Source: Zhongshania aquimaris (GTDB taxonomy: Bacteria > Pseudomonadota > Gammaproteobacteria > Pseudomonadales > Spongiibacteraceae). From it: a stretch of DNA of 64,000 nucleotides. The stretch spans positions 124,001-188,000 of the forward strand of contig NZ_JAHWDQ010000005.1 in NCBI RefSeq assembly GCF_019312595.1, written 5' to 3'. The notes below the pieces were generated by a model, which ran no database searches, was not told the origin of the DNA, and worked only from the letters and a program-made list of their open reading frames with translations. The position numbers were made by a program, and so were the translations under genes. Shown here in pieces: positions 51,608 through 60,087 of this stretch; the first letter of the stretch is position 1; every line of letters begins with the position of its first letter.

Positions 51608-52135
51608 TCAGCCCCTGATTTTTGAAAACTCATCGTCCATACGCATAAACATATAGACACCCATTTTATTTTCATCGTCCGAGAAATTTTCTGTAATACG
51701 TTTAATAACATTGCAGGCGCTGGCAATCATTTCTTTGCAATGTTGCTCGCCATTCGGGGTGAGCGTAATTAATTTCTCTCTTCCAGAATTGGGGTCTTCT
51801 TCAATCTCTATGTAATTCAGTGGTGATTTGGACAGCGCACGCAGCGCCTTGGAAACACTGCTGCTGGTAATGTCATACCAGTTTGTCATTAATCGGACAA
51901 TATCTTTTCGGCTAATTGCGCGCTCTCCGCTGCGCATGGTCTCGGATCTAAGAATCCACATGATAACGGTTTGGTGGCGATCAAGACGCCCGCACTCCAT
52001 TAATCCGGCCTCTATTTTCATCCCAATCGAAAAGTGAATGGGGTAAAAATAGTCCAAAAACATATTTGGTGCGGTTTCTTGGTTGACGGGCACATCGTCG
52101 TGTTTTTTCCAGGGCTTACTCAATTTCTTTCCCAA
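51608..52135 (-). CDS. MarR-family transcriptional regulator
   Basis: This 175-residue protein has the winged-helix MarR layout: GRLDRHQTVIMWILRSE, ISRKDIVRLMTNWYDITSSSVSKALRAL, and a wing IEEDPNSGREKLITLTPNGEQ. It is divergent from the aldehyde dehydrogenase-P450 run, with a near-palindrome at 52210-52229 in the gap. It is thus the likely controller of that unit, released by a phenolic or fatty ligand. An RluA-type gene follows 24 bases downstream. Confidence 0.88.
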   Translation of the reverse strand: MGKKLSKPWKKHDDVPVNQETAPNMFLDYFYPIHFSIGMKIEAGLMECGRLDRHQTVIMWILRSETMRSGERAISRKDIVRLMTNWYDITSSSVSKALRALSKSPLNYIEIEEDPNSGREKLITLTPNGEQHCKEMIASACNVIKRITENFSDDENKMGVYMFMRMDDEFSKIRG

Positions 52136-52209
52136 TATACTGATTTATATGTGAATTTAGGGTCGATTGGCGCTTGTGTCAAGATATTTGAATTTTGACA
52201 TCATAACAT

Positions 52210-52229
52210 AATAGAAACAGTTTCCTATT
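52210..52229. promoter_or_regulatory. Near-palindrome, candidate MarR operator
   Basis: The 20-bp site runs AATAGAAACA then GTTTCCTATT and pairs seven of ten positions, with perfect outer arms AATAG/CTATT. It lies in the divergent gap between MarR and the aldehyde dehydrogenase gene. Confidence 0.5.
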
Positions 52230-52293
52230 GACACTATTTCTTCGCATCGTTATTCTTGCGCCAAACAATAACGAGTTGGCATAGGTTATCGAT

Positions 52294-53688
52294 GTGAGTG
52301 GTACTAACTTAGAATCTCAATTCAATGCGCTGCGTGTTGGCTATCAATTGGAACGTTTTCCGTCGCTTGCAAACCGTTTGGATCGTTTGCGTCGTGTTAA
52401 AGCCATGCTGTCTGAACACGAGGCGGCATGGTGTGAGGCTCTGTCGCGAGATTTTGGTTACCGCTCTGCAGATCAAAGTTCGTTTGCCGATATCACCACC
52501 ACCATTAAGGCTGCAAACCACGCATTAAAGAACTTGAAATTCTGGATGAAGGCCGAGCGCCGCACGCCGGATCTGAGCTTAAGGATGAGCGGCGCAAAAA
52601 CCTATGTCGAGTCGTTCCCCAAGGGGGTAGTGGGTATTGTTAGTCCATGGAACTTCCCAATAAATTTGGCGCTTTCGCCACTAATCTCGGTATTGGCGGC
52701 TGGGAATCGCGCATTTATAAAGCCTTCAGAAATTACGCCTGCGACGTCGGCATTGCTACAGAAGTTAATAGCTCAGTATTTTGCTGATGATGAAGTGTCA
52801 GTGGCCTGTGGTGATGTAGATGTGGCCCAAGCATTCGTAAAGCTGCCATTTGACCACGTTATTTACACCGGTGGCGAAACGGTAGCTAAGTATATTATGC
52901 GCGACGCCGCCGAGAATCTTGTACCACTAACTCTGGAGTTAGGCGGCAAGTCGCCGGTGATAGTCAGCAGCTCAGCGGATTTAAAGTTAACCGCAAAACG
53001 CATTGCCTTTGGCAAGTATTTTAACGCCGGGCAAATATGCATTGCGCCTGATTACCTTTTGATTGCAAAAGAAAGACTGGATGCGTTTTTGATCGAGTTG
53101 AAGACAGCTGTTGAGAATGCCGATTCATCTCAAGGTTCAGCGGATTCGGTATCGATTGTTAATGACCGTCATCGCCAACGATTAGAGAATTTGGTCGCTG
53201 AGGGTGAGAGCAAGAACGGCAAAGTAGTCCGATTTGCTGGACTTAATCAATCGTGCTACCAACTTACTGTGGTGATAGATCCATCAAATGACGCGGCAAT
53301 TAATACCGGCGAGATATTTGGTCCGGTATTACTTATAAAAACCATTGGCGATCTGTCAGGACAGATTTCTTACATCAATCAGTCGTCACACCCTTTGGTC
53401 ATTTATTACTTTGGTAGCAGCGAAGCTGAGTTTAGACGTGTTGCCTGCGAAACCAGCTCCGGTGGTTTGGTGAAAAACGATGTGATTTTCCAGTATGCAA
53501 ATGACGATCTTCCCTTTGGCGGTGTGGGCGGTAGTGGTATGGGTAAATATCGCGGGGAATACGGCTTTAAGGAATTCTCAAATAGCAGAGCTATTTATAA
53601 ATCCGGATTTATGGATGTGTCGGGCTTTGTTACACCGCCGTATTCGGATGTGTTCAGAATGGTTAACAAATTAATGAGGAAGATATGA
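52294..53688 (+). CDS. Aldehyde dehydrogenase, coniferyl-aldehyde-dehydrogenase type
   Basis: This 464-residue protein starts with GTG. It has PWNFPINLALSPLISVLAAGN, FIKPSEITPATSALL, LTLELGGKSPVIV and the catalytic Cys in NAGQICIAPDYLL. The C-I-A-P-D-Y form and the length are typical of the CalB/class-3-like aldehyde dehydrogenases that act on hydrophobic aldehydes. It oxidises an aldehyde to the acid with NAD(P)+. The P450 start overlaps its stop (ATGA), so the pair may work in sequence, with P450 making an alcohol or aldehyde that this enzyme oxidises. Confidence 0.92.
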   Translation: MSGTNLESQFNALRVGYQLERFPSLANRLDRLRRVKAMLSEHEAAWCEALSRDFGYRSADQSSFADITTTIKAANHALKNLKFWMKAERRTPDLSLRMSGAKTYVESFPKGVVGIVSPWNFPINLALSPLISVLAAGNRAFIKPSEITPATSALLQKLIAQYFADDEVSVACGDVDVAQAFVKLPFDHVIYTGGETVAKYIMRDAAENLVPLTLELGGKSPVIVSSSADLKLTAKRIAFGKYFNAGQICIAPDYLLIAKERLDAFLIELKTAVENADSSQGSADSVSIVNDRHRQRLENLVAEGESKNGKVVRFAGLNQSCYQLTVVIDPSNDAAINTGEIFGPVLLIKTIGDLSGQISYINQSSHPLVIYYFGSSEAEFRRVACETSSGGLVKNDVIFQYANDDLPFGGVGGSGMGKYRGEYGFKEFSNSRAIYKSGFMDVSGFVTPPYSDVFRMVNKLMRKI

Positions 53689-54947
53689 ATAATAACGCTA
53701 TGAGCAATACAGAGACAGAGATCGAACTCCTCGTAAAAAATATGTTGTCACCTGAATGCATAAGTAATCCTTATCCGGTTTACAAACAGTTGCGAAATCA
53801 CGCGCCGGTAAATGGTCTGCTGGATTATCCTCCAGGGACCGTACCTGGTGTTGATACGCCGTATCCTGCATGGGTGGTGACACGCTACGAAGATGTCGAC
53901 TACGTGTTGCGTAACCCTGAGATATTTTCGTCCGAAGATCCCATGCAGGCTAACTCTAGCGCGCCCAGTTTGATGTTGGTAAATCACGACCGCCCTCGTC
54001 ATACAGCACTAAGAAATTTAGCGAAAATGGCGTTCACGCCGAAACGTATCCACGACAATATTGTGGAGCGATTGCGTTTAGATGTTAATAAAATTGTAGA
54101 TCGATCTCTCAATACTGAAATTGATTTTATGGTCGACGTGGCGGGCGTTATTCCCGCCTTGGTTATGACCTATCTTATGGGACTCCCACCGGAAGATTAT
54201 AAGCTTCTTGTACGCTGGGCTAACGCATTTATGGTGTCGTCTGACTTCACTTCGGATGAGCGTCAATCTTGTAATGTCGAGCTTTTTCACTATTTCGTGG
54301 CTGCAGTAGAAAAACGTTACGCTGATATTGAAGCGGGCATTGAAGTCTCCGATGACCTTATGACGGCGTTTATCAATGCAGAATTCGAAGGTGATACTTT
54401 ATCTAAGGAAGAAGTCGTCCTGTTTTGTATTACCTTAGTGGTTGCAGGTGCTGAAACAACCACCTATTTCATAGGTAATTTGATGGGTGTCATGCTCGAA
54501 GATGCTGATTGGTTTTCAAAGTTAAAAGACGATCGCAGTTTAATTCGGCCATTTATGGAAGAGTGCTTGCGTCGTGATGGACCTCCACAGCGTTTATTCC
54601 GCCTTGTTCTTCAAGATTGTGAAATTTCTGGCCAAGCTATTAAGGCTGGTGATTGGATCGCGTTTTTCATGGCCGCGGCTAATCATGATGAAAGTATATT
54701 TCCTGAGCCAGAAAAATTCATTATTGGCCGTAAAAATATTGCCAAACATGTCACCTTTGGGCGAGGCATTCACCATTGTCTAGGTGCACCTTTGGCGCGT
54801 GTTGAGGCCGAAATTATGTTGAATGTTGTTCTTGATAAATGCGACGGCATTAAAGGAAGTATTAGTAATTCAAAACGCCAATCAGGTGGTTTGCTTGCTT
54901 ATGGTTTTTCTACTTTGCCTGTCGAGCTAGTCGCAAAGAGCAGCTAA
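53685..54947 (+). CDS. Cytochrome P450
   Basis: This 420-residue soluble bacterial P450 has the I-helix AGAETTTYFIGN, an ExxR motif in EECLR, and the heme loop FGRGIHHCLGAPLARVE with proximal Cys365. It has no membrane anchor. It hydroxylates a hydrophobic substrate with O2 and electrons from a [2Fe-2S] ferredoxin. The ferredoxin gene lies 33 bases downstream; a ferredoxin reductase is not in this operon. Motifs resemble CYP families acting on terpenoids and steroids, but no subfamily can be fixed from sequence alone. Confidence 0.95.
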   Translation: MNNNAMSNTETEIELLVKNMLSPECISNPYPVYKQLRNHAPVNGLLDYPPGTVPGVDTPYPAWVVTRYEDVDYVLRNPEIFSSEDPMQANSSAPSLMLVNHDRPRHTALRNLAKMAFTPKRIHDNIVERLRLDVNKIVDRSLNTEIDFMVDVAGVIPALVMTYLMGLPPEDYKLLVRWANAFMVSSDFTSDERQSCNVELFHYFVAAVEKRYADIEAGIEVSDDLMTAFINAEFEGDTLSKEEVVLFCITLVVAGAETTTYFIGNLMGVMLEDADWFSKLKDDRSLIRPFMEECLRRDGPPQRLFRLVLQDCEISGQAIKAGDWIAFFMAAANHDESIFPEPEKFIIGRKNIAKHVTFGRGIHHCLGAPLARVEAEIMLNVVLDKCDGIKGSISNSKRQSGGLLAYGFSTLPVELVAKSS

Positions 54948-54980
54948 TCAAACTTCATTAACGGACGTAAGGCGTTTTTT

Positions 54981-55289
54981 GTGCAGGTAATAGTAACGGA
55001 TAGAGCCGGTGAGGTAGCTGAGTATAGTGTGGATGGATTTTCCGAACTTTTTACTCAGCTTGGCGATGAAATGAAAATAGACGCTTTGTGTGGCGGCTGT
55101 TGTTCTTGTGCAACATGCCATATTTACACTGACGATAGTGATGCGAAGTATTTATCGGATTGTGATGAGAATGAGCGAGACGTACTAGACGGTTTATTGC
55201 ATGTTAAAAGCGGCAGTCGCCTTCTGTGTCAACTAAGTACTAAAGAAACACTGAATACCTTAAAAATCACAATAGCTCAGGCAGAATAG
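54981..55289 (+). CDS. [2Fe-2S] ferredoxin, adrenodoxin/putidaredoxin type
   Basis: This 102-residue protein starts with GTG, with AAGG nine bases upstream. The cluster ligands are in CGGCCSCATCHIY and LLCQLST, fitting C-x5-C-x2-C and a distal Cys. An additional Cys pair beside the first ligand is unusual. It is the obvious electron donor for the P450 just upstream. Acidic surface stretches (DDSDAKYLSDCDENERDVLD) agree with an interaction face for P450. A matching reductase must be encoded elsewhere. Confidence 0.93.
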   Translation: MQVIVTDRAGEVAEYSVDGFSELFTQLGDEMKIDALCGGCCSCATCHIYTDDSDAKYLSDCDENERDVLDGLLHVKSGSRLLCQLSTKETLNTLKITIAQAE

Positions 55290-55299
55290 GGGAATAATA

Positions 55300-55731
55300 A
55301 TGAGTGATGCTGAAGTAAAAAAACTTGAAGAAGCTAACTTGGCTTTGACCAAGGAAGTATTTTTTCGATTTGGTAGTCATGATGTAGACGGTATAGTTGA
55401 GTTGCTGCATGACGACGCCCACATAGAATTCTATGGGCCTAGTGAAATCCCCTATGCTGGAGATTATAAGGGGCTAGTCGAATGTCGCGAATTTTTTACA
55501 ACAGTGCTTTCATCGGTTGATATTCATGTATTCGAAGCGGACGAATTCATTTGTGAAAACGATAAAGTCATTGTTGTTGGGCATCTGCGCTTGACGACTA
55601 AAACTAACGGCAATGAAATTAAATCGCCGTTTGTACACGTCATCACTTGCAAAGAGGGTAAATGGCTGTGGTTCCGCGACTTTATGAATACCACAGTCGC
55701 GTACAAGGCGTTTACCAACAATGTTGCCTAA
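55300..55731 (+). CDS. SnoaL/NTF2-like small protein (3 of 3)
   Basis: The 143-residue protein has the SnoaL pattern: LTKEVFFRFGSHDVDGIVELLHDDAHIEFYGP, then a DKVIVVGHLRLTTKTNG strand pair and a C-terminal KWLWFRDFMNTTVAYKAF. GGGG precedes the ATG and the gap to the ferredoxin is ten bases. Such proteins can be isomerases, cyclases or hydratases. A place in the P450 operon suggests it handles the oxidised product. Its end overlaps the next gene by 11 bases. Confidence 0.85.
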   Translation: MSDAEVKKLEEANLALTKEVFFRFGSHDVDGIVELLHDDAHIEFYGPSEIPYAGDYKGLVECREFFTTVLSSVDIHVFEADEFICENDKVIVVGHLRLTTKTNGNEIKSPFVHVITCKEGKWLWFRDFMNTTVAYKAFTNNVA

Positions 55732-56098
55732 TCATCGCAGTTTCTACGTCTCGGACGTGGGGCTGTTTTTGCTCCTAGCAAACCCATGTCTAAACGACTA
55801 TGTGATCACCTTGATTTTGTCTTTTGGTGATACCGATTTCTATGTTGGATCAGCAAAAACGGCGTTAAATACTTTTGTAGGTGTTGCTGGTGTATTGGGT
55901 CTAGGCTTTTCTTTATTGAGGCTACGAATCTCAGACAGTAGGGATCTTGTACTCATTAGTATGCTGGTGAAATTGTTTGCTGGTGGGTGGCTGCTGTTTG
56001 GCTATATGCAGGGTGTATCTCCCGCATTGCTGGTATTTGCGCTGGCAGATTTTGCTGCGGCAGCGATATTCAGCATGACATTAATAAGGCAAACCTAA
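55721..56098 (+). CDS. Small integral membrane protein, four predicted helices
   Basis: This 125-residue protein overlaps the end of the SnoaL gene by 11 bases and has no clear SD, which suggests coupled translation. Hydrophobic stretches at about residues 13-33, 47-66, 75-97 and 100-122 predict four membrane helices. I do not recognise the family. It sits between a SnoaL protein and a TonB receptor, so it may aid passage or sensing of the same substrate at the inner membrane. Confidence 0.65.
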   Translation: MLPNHRSFYVSDVGLFLLLANPCLNDYVITLILSFGDTDFYVGSAKTALNTFVGVAGVLGLGFSLLRLRISDSRDLVLISMLVKLFAGGWLLFGYMQGVSPALLVFALADFAAAAIFSMTLIRQT

Positions 56099-56192
56099 AT
56101 CAAGTGTGAATCTGGAAGTGGTAGTGAAAAGTAGGTCGAAATAGAACCTGCATCGCTGTTTAATATAAGTAGATAATAATGGTGTGTAAATC

Positions 56193-58544
56193 ATGAATTA
56201 CCTTTATCGAATGATGGCATTGGCTATCGGTGGTAGCACGGCAATGGCCATTCCGGTGTCGGCCTCGGCGACTGGTCAGGGTAGCCGACTGATCGAAGAA
56301 GTGATGGTCACGGCTCAGAAGCGTGAGGAAGACTCGCAAGATATCCCTATTATGATCAGTGCATTCAGCGGTGAGAAATTAGACGCAATGGGCGTCGATT
56401 CAACTGCTGATCTTCAAAAAATTACACCGGGCCTGACATTCACTTACGCCTATGGCTACACCGTTATCTATTTGCGCGGTATCGGTACTGATGCCTTTCT
56501 ACCTAACGCCGACCCCAGCATTGCGACTTATATCGATGGAATAAACATCGGGCCCAGTCAGGGTAAGCAAGATACGTTGGGCGCAGTAAAGCGAGTTGAA
56601 GTGTTGAAGGGGCCCCAGGGAACGCTGTTTGGTCGAAATGCGACGGGTGGTGCTATCAGCATTATTACGGAAGATCCACCAGAAGAATTTACGGGCTACT
56701 TGAAGACTGAAGTGGGTAATTACAATGCCAAAGCTAGCCAGCTTTATTTGGGATTGCCGGTGACCGATAGCTTAGGTCTTACGGTCTCATTATTTAATAG
56801 CTCGCAAGACTTATATGGTCGCAATGAGGTGTTTGGCGAGCCTGGGCCGATGAAGGACGAGTTTGCTGAAGGTGCGCGAGTCAAAATGCGCTGGGATCCA
56901 TTAGATAGTTTTTCTATGACCTTAATTGCTTCCTATGGCAATCAATTTACCAGTAACTCTCTGTCTCAGGAGAATACCCGTCCTTCACCAGTATTATTAG
57001 CTGGCGTTGAAGCCGACGAACGAGACCGTGTTTGGCGCAATAACGATCTTGGCGGTAACTCAACGATGAATGAGTTGTACGGTGGTATTTTTGAATGGCA
57101 TCCGGGTCCAGTCGATGTGAAGTTCATATACTCCGAAAACTACGCCGTGGTTGACGAGGCGCACTACGATCTTGATTCAACAGAGCAAGCCGAAGCGTAT
57201 TTCTATAGTGCTGATCAGTTCAATGATCAGAAAACCTATGAACTACAAATTTTGTCTAACGAGGATACCTGGTTGTCAGATGACCTGCAGTGGGTTGCGG
57301 GCCTGTATCGACTAGAAGGAGAAGGGGGCTTTGGAAGCCTATATTTAACGCTGAACCCAGTTGGTTTGGCTTCTAACCTGGCAGGTTTGCCGGGTATTTT
57401 GGCACCAATATTGGGGCCAATACTCAATTCCACGCCAGATATTGTTTTGGGTAATGGCGGGATTTTGACTACTGAATCCAACTCCGCTTACGCACAGGCA
57501 ACGTGGTTTACCACCGATTGGTTTAATGTCACGGCGGGTGTGCGTTACCAGGAGGAAGTGCGGGGTATTACCAATAGCTACTTGGATGTGGTGTTGCCGA
57601 CGGCTGGTGATCCACCGAATGACTATTACCGCTCTGGTGATCGTTCACAGAATATCCGAATTTCTGACTTTACTGCGCCGGATCTTGAAGCTGAAACGGT
57701 TTCGCCGCGTATTGCACTTCAGCTTTTCCCGACAGAGAATTTGCAGATATTTGCATCGGCCCAGCGGGGTTATAAAAGCCCCACCTACAACATTGTAAAC
57801 TTCTTTACGGATCCGGACCCGGTTGAAGAAGAGGAGGCGACTGCGTTTGAGTTGGGCTTTAAATCGGATTTGTTCGACAGCACGCTACGCCTTAACGGTG
57901 CGATTTTTAAAACCAAGATTGAAGGTTTGTTGACGGCGTTGGTGGCCATTCCTTCGGGCGGGATTGTTAGCTTTAAAAATGCAGGCACGGCAGAGATAGA
58001 AGGTGCTGAAATCGATTTTCAGTGGCAGCCGATGGCTGACTTAAATCCCGGTTTGGTATTTAGCGGCGGTGCAACCTATTTAGATGCCTTCTATACCGAT
58101 TACCAAAATGGGGCGGGCTTTGACGATGATACTGGTCTGTATTTTGGTGACGACAGTTTAACGGGTGATCCAGCTCGTGACTTTAGTGGTAACCGGATTG
58201 TTCGGACGCCGCGCTTTAGTTCAAGTGTATCTGCTAACCAGTTTTTGAGTATGGGTGATTTCGGTAATCTGGAATTTGGTGTGGACTACTATTACAACGG
58301 TGGCTACAACACCACGCCTCAGGCGTCTCCCTTTTTCATTCAAGACCAATACGAAACCTGGGCTGGGCGTATTTCGTATTTTTACGATCCACTGGGTTTG
58401 CAGTTGACGGCCTTTGTGAATAACGCCAAAGACAAAGATTATACCCAAGCTATGGTGCAACAAGACTTCGGTCGTACCGTAACGTTAGCGCCACCACGGA
58501 CCTACGGACTTAAATTAAAATGGGATTTTGATACTCTGTTTTAA
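56193..58544 (+). CDS. TonB-dependent outer-membrane receptor (4 of 4), with Leu/Pro/Gly insert
   Basis: This 783-residue receptor has a signal peptide (ALAIGGSTAMAIPVSASAT), LIEEVMVTAQKREED as TonB-box region and a plug with LRGIGTDAFLPNADPSIATYIDG and VEVLKGPQGTLFGRN. The barrel ends FDTLF. Around residues 385-425 it carries a hydrophobic insert (LASNLAGLPGILAPILGPIL) that is unusual for a barrel loop. It has no copy of the main-cluster operator and probably belongs to the MarR-controlled unit. The small secreted protein downstream has similar composition. Confidence 0.93.
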   Translation: MNYLYRMMALAIGGSTAMAIPVSASATGQGSRLIEEVMVTAQKREEDSQDIPIMISAFSGEKLDAMGVDSTADLQKITPGLTFTYAYGYTVIYLRGIGTDAFLPNADPSIATYIDGINIGPSQGKQDTLGAVKRVEVLKGPQGTLFGRNATGGAISIITEDPPEEFTGYLKTEVGNYNAKASQLYLGLPVTDSLGLTVSLFNSSQDLYGRNEVFGEPGPMKDEFAEGARVKMRWDPLDSFSMTLIASYGNQFTSNSLSQENTRPSPVLLAGVEADERDRVWRNNDLGGNSTMNELYGGIFEWHPGPVDVKFIYSENYAVVDEAHYDLDSTEQAEAYFYSADQFNDQKTYELQILSNEDTWLSDDLQWVAGLYRLEGEGGFGSLYLTLNPVGLASNLAGLPGILAPILGPILNSTPDIVLGNGGILTTESNSAYAQATWFTTDWFNVTAGVRYQEEVRGITNSYLDVVLPTAGDPPNDYYRSGDRSQNIRISDFTAPDLEAETVSPRIALQLFPTENLQIFASAQRGYKSPTYNIVNFFTDPDPVEEEEATAFELGFKSDLFDSTLRLNGAIFKTKIEGLLTALVAIPSGGIVSFKNAGTAEIEGAEIDFQWQPMADLNPGLVFSGGATYLDAFYTDYQNGAGFDDDTGLYFGDDSLTGDPARDFSGNRIVRTPRFSSSVSANQFLSMGDFGNLEFGVDYYYNGGYNTTPQASPFFIQDQYETWAGRISYFYDPLGLQLTAFVNNAKDKDYTQAMVQQDFGRTVTLAPPRTYGLKLKWDFDTLF

Positions 58545-58562
58545 TCGGTAGCAATCACCCTT

Positions 58563-58598
58563 GCGGAGGATATGTGACGGCGTGTCCTCCGCCTTTTT
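58563..58598 (+). terminator. Rho-independent terminator after TonB receptor
   Basis: GCGGAGGA (58563-58570) pairs with TCCTCCGC (58585-58592) with a 14-base loop, then C and five T. The following gene may be reached by read-through or have its own promoter. Confidence 0.75.
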
Positions 58599-58624
58599 AA
58601 TATCTAGAATAAAAGGAATGAAAT

Positions 58625-59053
58625 ATGAAATTAAAAGATTACGTTTCTAACTCAGTCATCGCCGTGTCGATGCTCGCTGCATCCCTTTTTACGATGAGCG
58701 ATCGCGTGTTAGCTCAGGCGGAGTTGGCGGGCTTACTATCACTAAACACCGGACCCTTAGCGCCACTCTATGCGCCAATTGGCGACTTGGGATTACTACC
58801 ACCTGGGCTTGAAAATGGCACCGCATTATTTTTGGCGGGCTCAGATATTTTGTTGAGTGGTGAAACCCCAATAGACACACTAATAGGTTTGGGTGGCCCC
58901 TTAAAAGGTCAGTTAATACCTATATTTGATGTGTTGGTGGATAGCCCAATGACGACGGTAGATTATATTGTGGGTGGTGGTACGATTATTTCCCCAGGCT
59001 TAACTATCATTCCGCAGATTCCCTTGTTAAATACGCCGCTGTTGGGTTTGTAA
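58625..59053 (+). CDS. Small secreted Leu/Gly/Pro-rich protein, unknown
   Basis: This 142-residue protein has a signal peptide ending near DRVLAQ. The mature part is rich in Leu, Gly, Pro and Ile with many short repeats of the form LxPL/LxPI (for example LNTGPLAPLYAPIGDLGLL). It has almost no charged residues and no Cys. I know no family for it. The composition resembles the insert of the TonB receptor 80 bases upstream, so it may bind the same hydrophobic surface or ligand. An AAAAGGAA lies before the ATG. Confidence 0.7.
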   Translation: MKLKDYVSNSVIAVSMLAASLFTMSDRVLAQAELAGLLSLNTGPLAPLYAPIGDLGLLPPGLENGTALFLAGSDILLSGETPIDTLIGLGGPLKGQLIPIFDVLVDSPMTTVDYIVGGGTIISPGLTIIPQIPLLNTPLLGL

Positions 59054-59064
59054 GCCTTGCGAAA

Positions 59065-59286
59065 TTAACGCAACAATGGCCTTAGCATATTTTCGAGGCC
59101 ATTGAGTTTTATCTCATACATCAGTGCCAGCTGATCGCCTAATTTACCTGCCGGAAAGCCCTGTTTGTGAAACCACACTAAATAGGGTTCCGGTAGCTCT
59201 AACAGTTTCCTTCCTTGGTATTTTCCAAATGGCATGACTTGATTCACCGCATCGATTAGAATTTGCGGATCTTGATCAAGCGTCAT
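59065..59286 (-). CDS. DUF3820-family protein
   Basis: The protein is 73 residues from the ATG at 59286, which has GGAG six bases upstream; a start at 59313 is less likely. It has MPFGKYQGRKLLELPEPYLVWFHKQGFP, the DUF3820 hallmark, then a short helix. Related small proteins are widespread in gammaproteobacteria and have no firm function. It overlaps the end of the TetR gene at 59276 by 11 bases and so is probably cotranscribed with it. Confidence 0.85.
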   Translation of the reverse strand: MTLDQDPQILIDAVNQVMPFGKYQGRKLLELPEPYLVWFHKQGFPAGKLGDQLALMYEIKLNGLENMLRPLLR

Positions 59287-59932
59287 TTTTCGCTCCTGAG
59301 CTATGCCACGCATTTGCGCCTAGGGCGATGAGACGCAGCTGTTTTTCCGCTTTTTGAATGATCTCGGCGTCGTCTTCGCCGCGTGGTCTACCCATAAGTT
59401 GTTGAGTAACAATTTGGATCATTGAGCCAATCATTAAGCTGGCGAGCATCTGCAAGTCGTCTTCGCTCCAGTCATCGCTGCTAACAAGCCTGGCTAAGTC
59501 GCTAGCGAGTTCGATTTCGAGTTGTTTGAATTCGTCGTTGATGGCATTACGAATGACGGCAACACCACCAAAAGCTTCTCGACTAATAAACTGAAACTGA
59601 CGCCGGTGAGCGCGAACATAGGTGACAAAGGTTTCAACGGAGCGACGGATAATTAATTCTTCGGGAATGGGGTTGGCGCGCACTGTGATCAACATGGTGC
59701 GAAGGGTGCTAAACGAGGAAGTTACTAACTCTAAACCAAGACTGTCCATGTCTGGAAAGTGCCGGTAGAACGCGCCGGGAGTAATACCCACTTCGCGGGT
59801 TACTTCACGCAGACTAATGCCATCGAAACTTTTGTCCCGGTTTATCAGTTCTAATACCGCTTCGAGTAAGGCTTGGCGAGTGTTGATTAGCGTATCACTG
59901 TGGCTGCGATGGCGCTTTTGAGGACGACTCAT
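59276..59932 (-). CDS. desT: FabR/DesT-like TetR repressor of unsaturated fatty acid genes
   Basis: This 218-residue TetR protein has a FabR-like HTH: FDGISLREVTREVGITPGAFYRHFPDMDSLGLELV. FabR and Pseudomonas DesT share the SLREV-REVGI-P-FYRHF-D-D-LGL pattern and sense the saturated to unsaturated acyl-CoA ratio. The neighbouring genes are a desaturase and its reductase, as in the desCB-desT arrangement. Two sites of the FabR/DesT palindrome type lie upstream of the reductase gene at 62457 and 62495. The fit of regulator, targets and sites makes the assignment good. Confidence 0.85.
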   Translation of the reverse strand: MSRPQKRHRSHSDTLINTRQALLEAVLELINRDKSFDGISLREVTREVGITPGAFYRHFPDMDSLGLELVTSSFSTLRTMLITVRANPIPEELIIRRSVETFVTYVRAHRRQFQFISREAFGGVAVIRNAINDEFKQLEIELASDLARLVSSDDWSEDDLQMLASLMIGSMIQIVTQQLMGRPRGEDDAEIIQKAEKQLRLIALGANAWHSSGAKNDA

Positions 59933-60039
59933 AATACGTGTAACTCGTGGTTGAGAGTTGTGTCATCACCATCGAGTTCCTTGTCGCGTTGTTGCGACGT
60001 TGATCGGTGATCTTTCGGACGTGGGCCTAAGTTTACAAG

Positions 60040-60064
60040 CCCCTGCTGGATGTGACCAGCGGGG
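60040..60064. terminator. Hairpin between desaturase and repressor genes
   Basis: CCCC and GCTGG (60040-60049, one-base bulge) pair with CCAGC and GGGG (60056-60064) around ATGTGA. It sits after the minus-strand desaturase gene. With no U-run it is a possible partial terminator that sets the level of the repressor gene. Confidence 0.45.
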
Positions 60065-60087
60065 ACTGTACAAGGCTTGCCTATTGA

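Noticed and set aside
52263-52280. AAACAAT half-site with spacer ending in G in front of the aldehyde dehydrogenase gene
   Set aside because: The right half (AGTTGGC) matches only about three of seven bases, so it is too weak to count as a tenth copy of the cluster operator.
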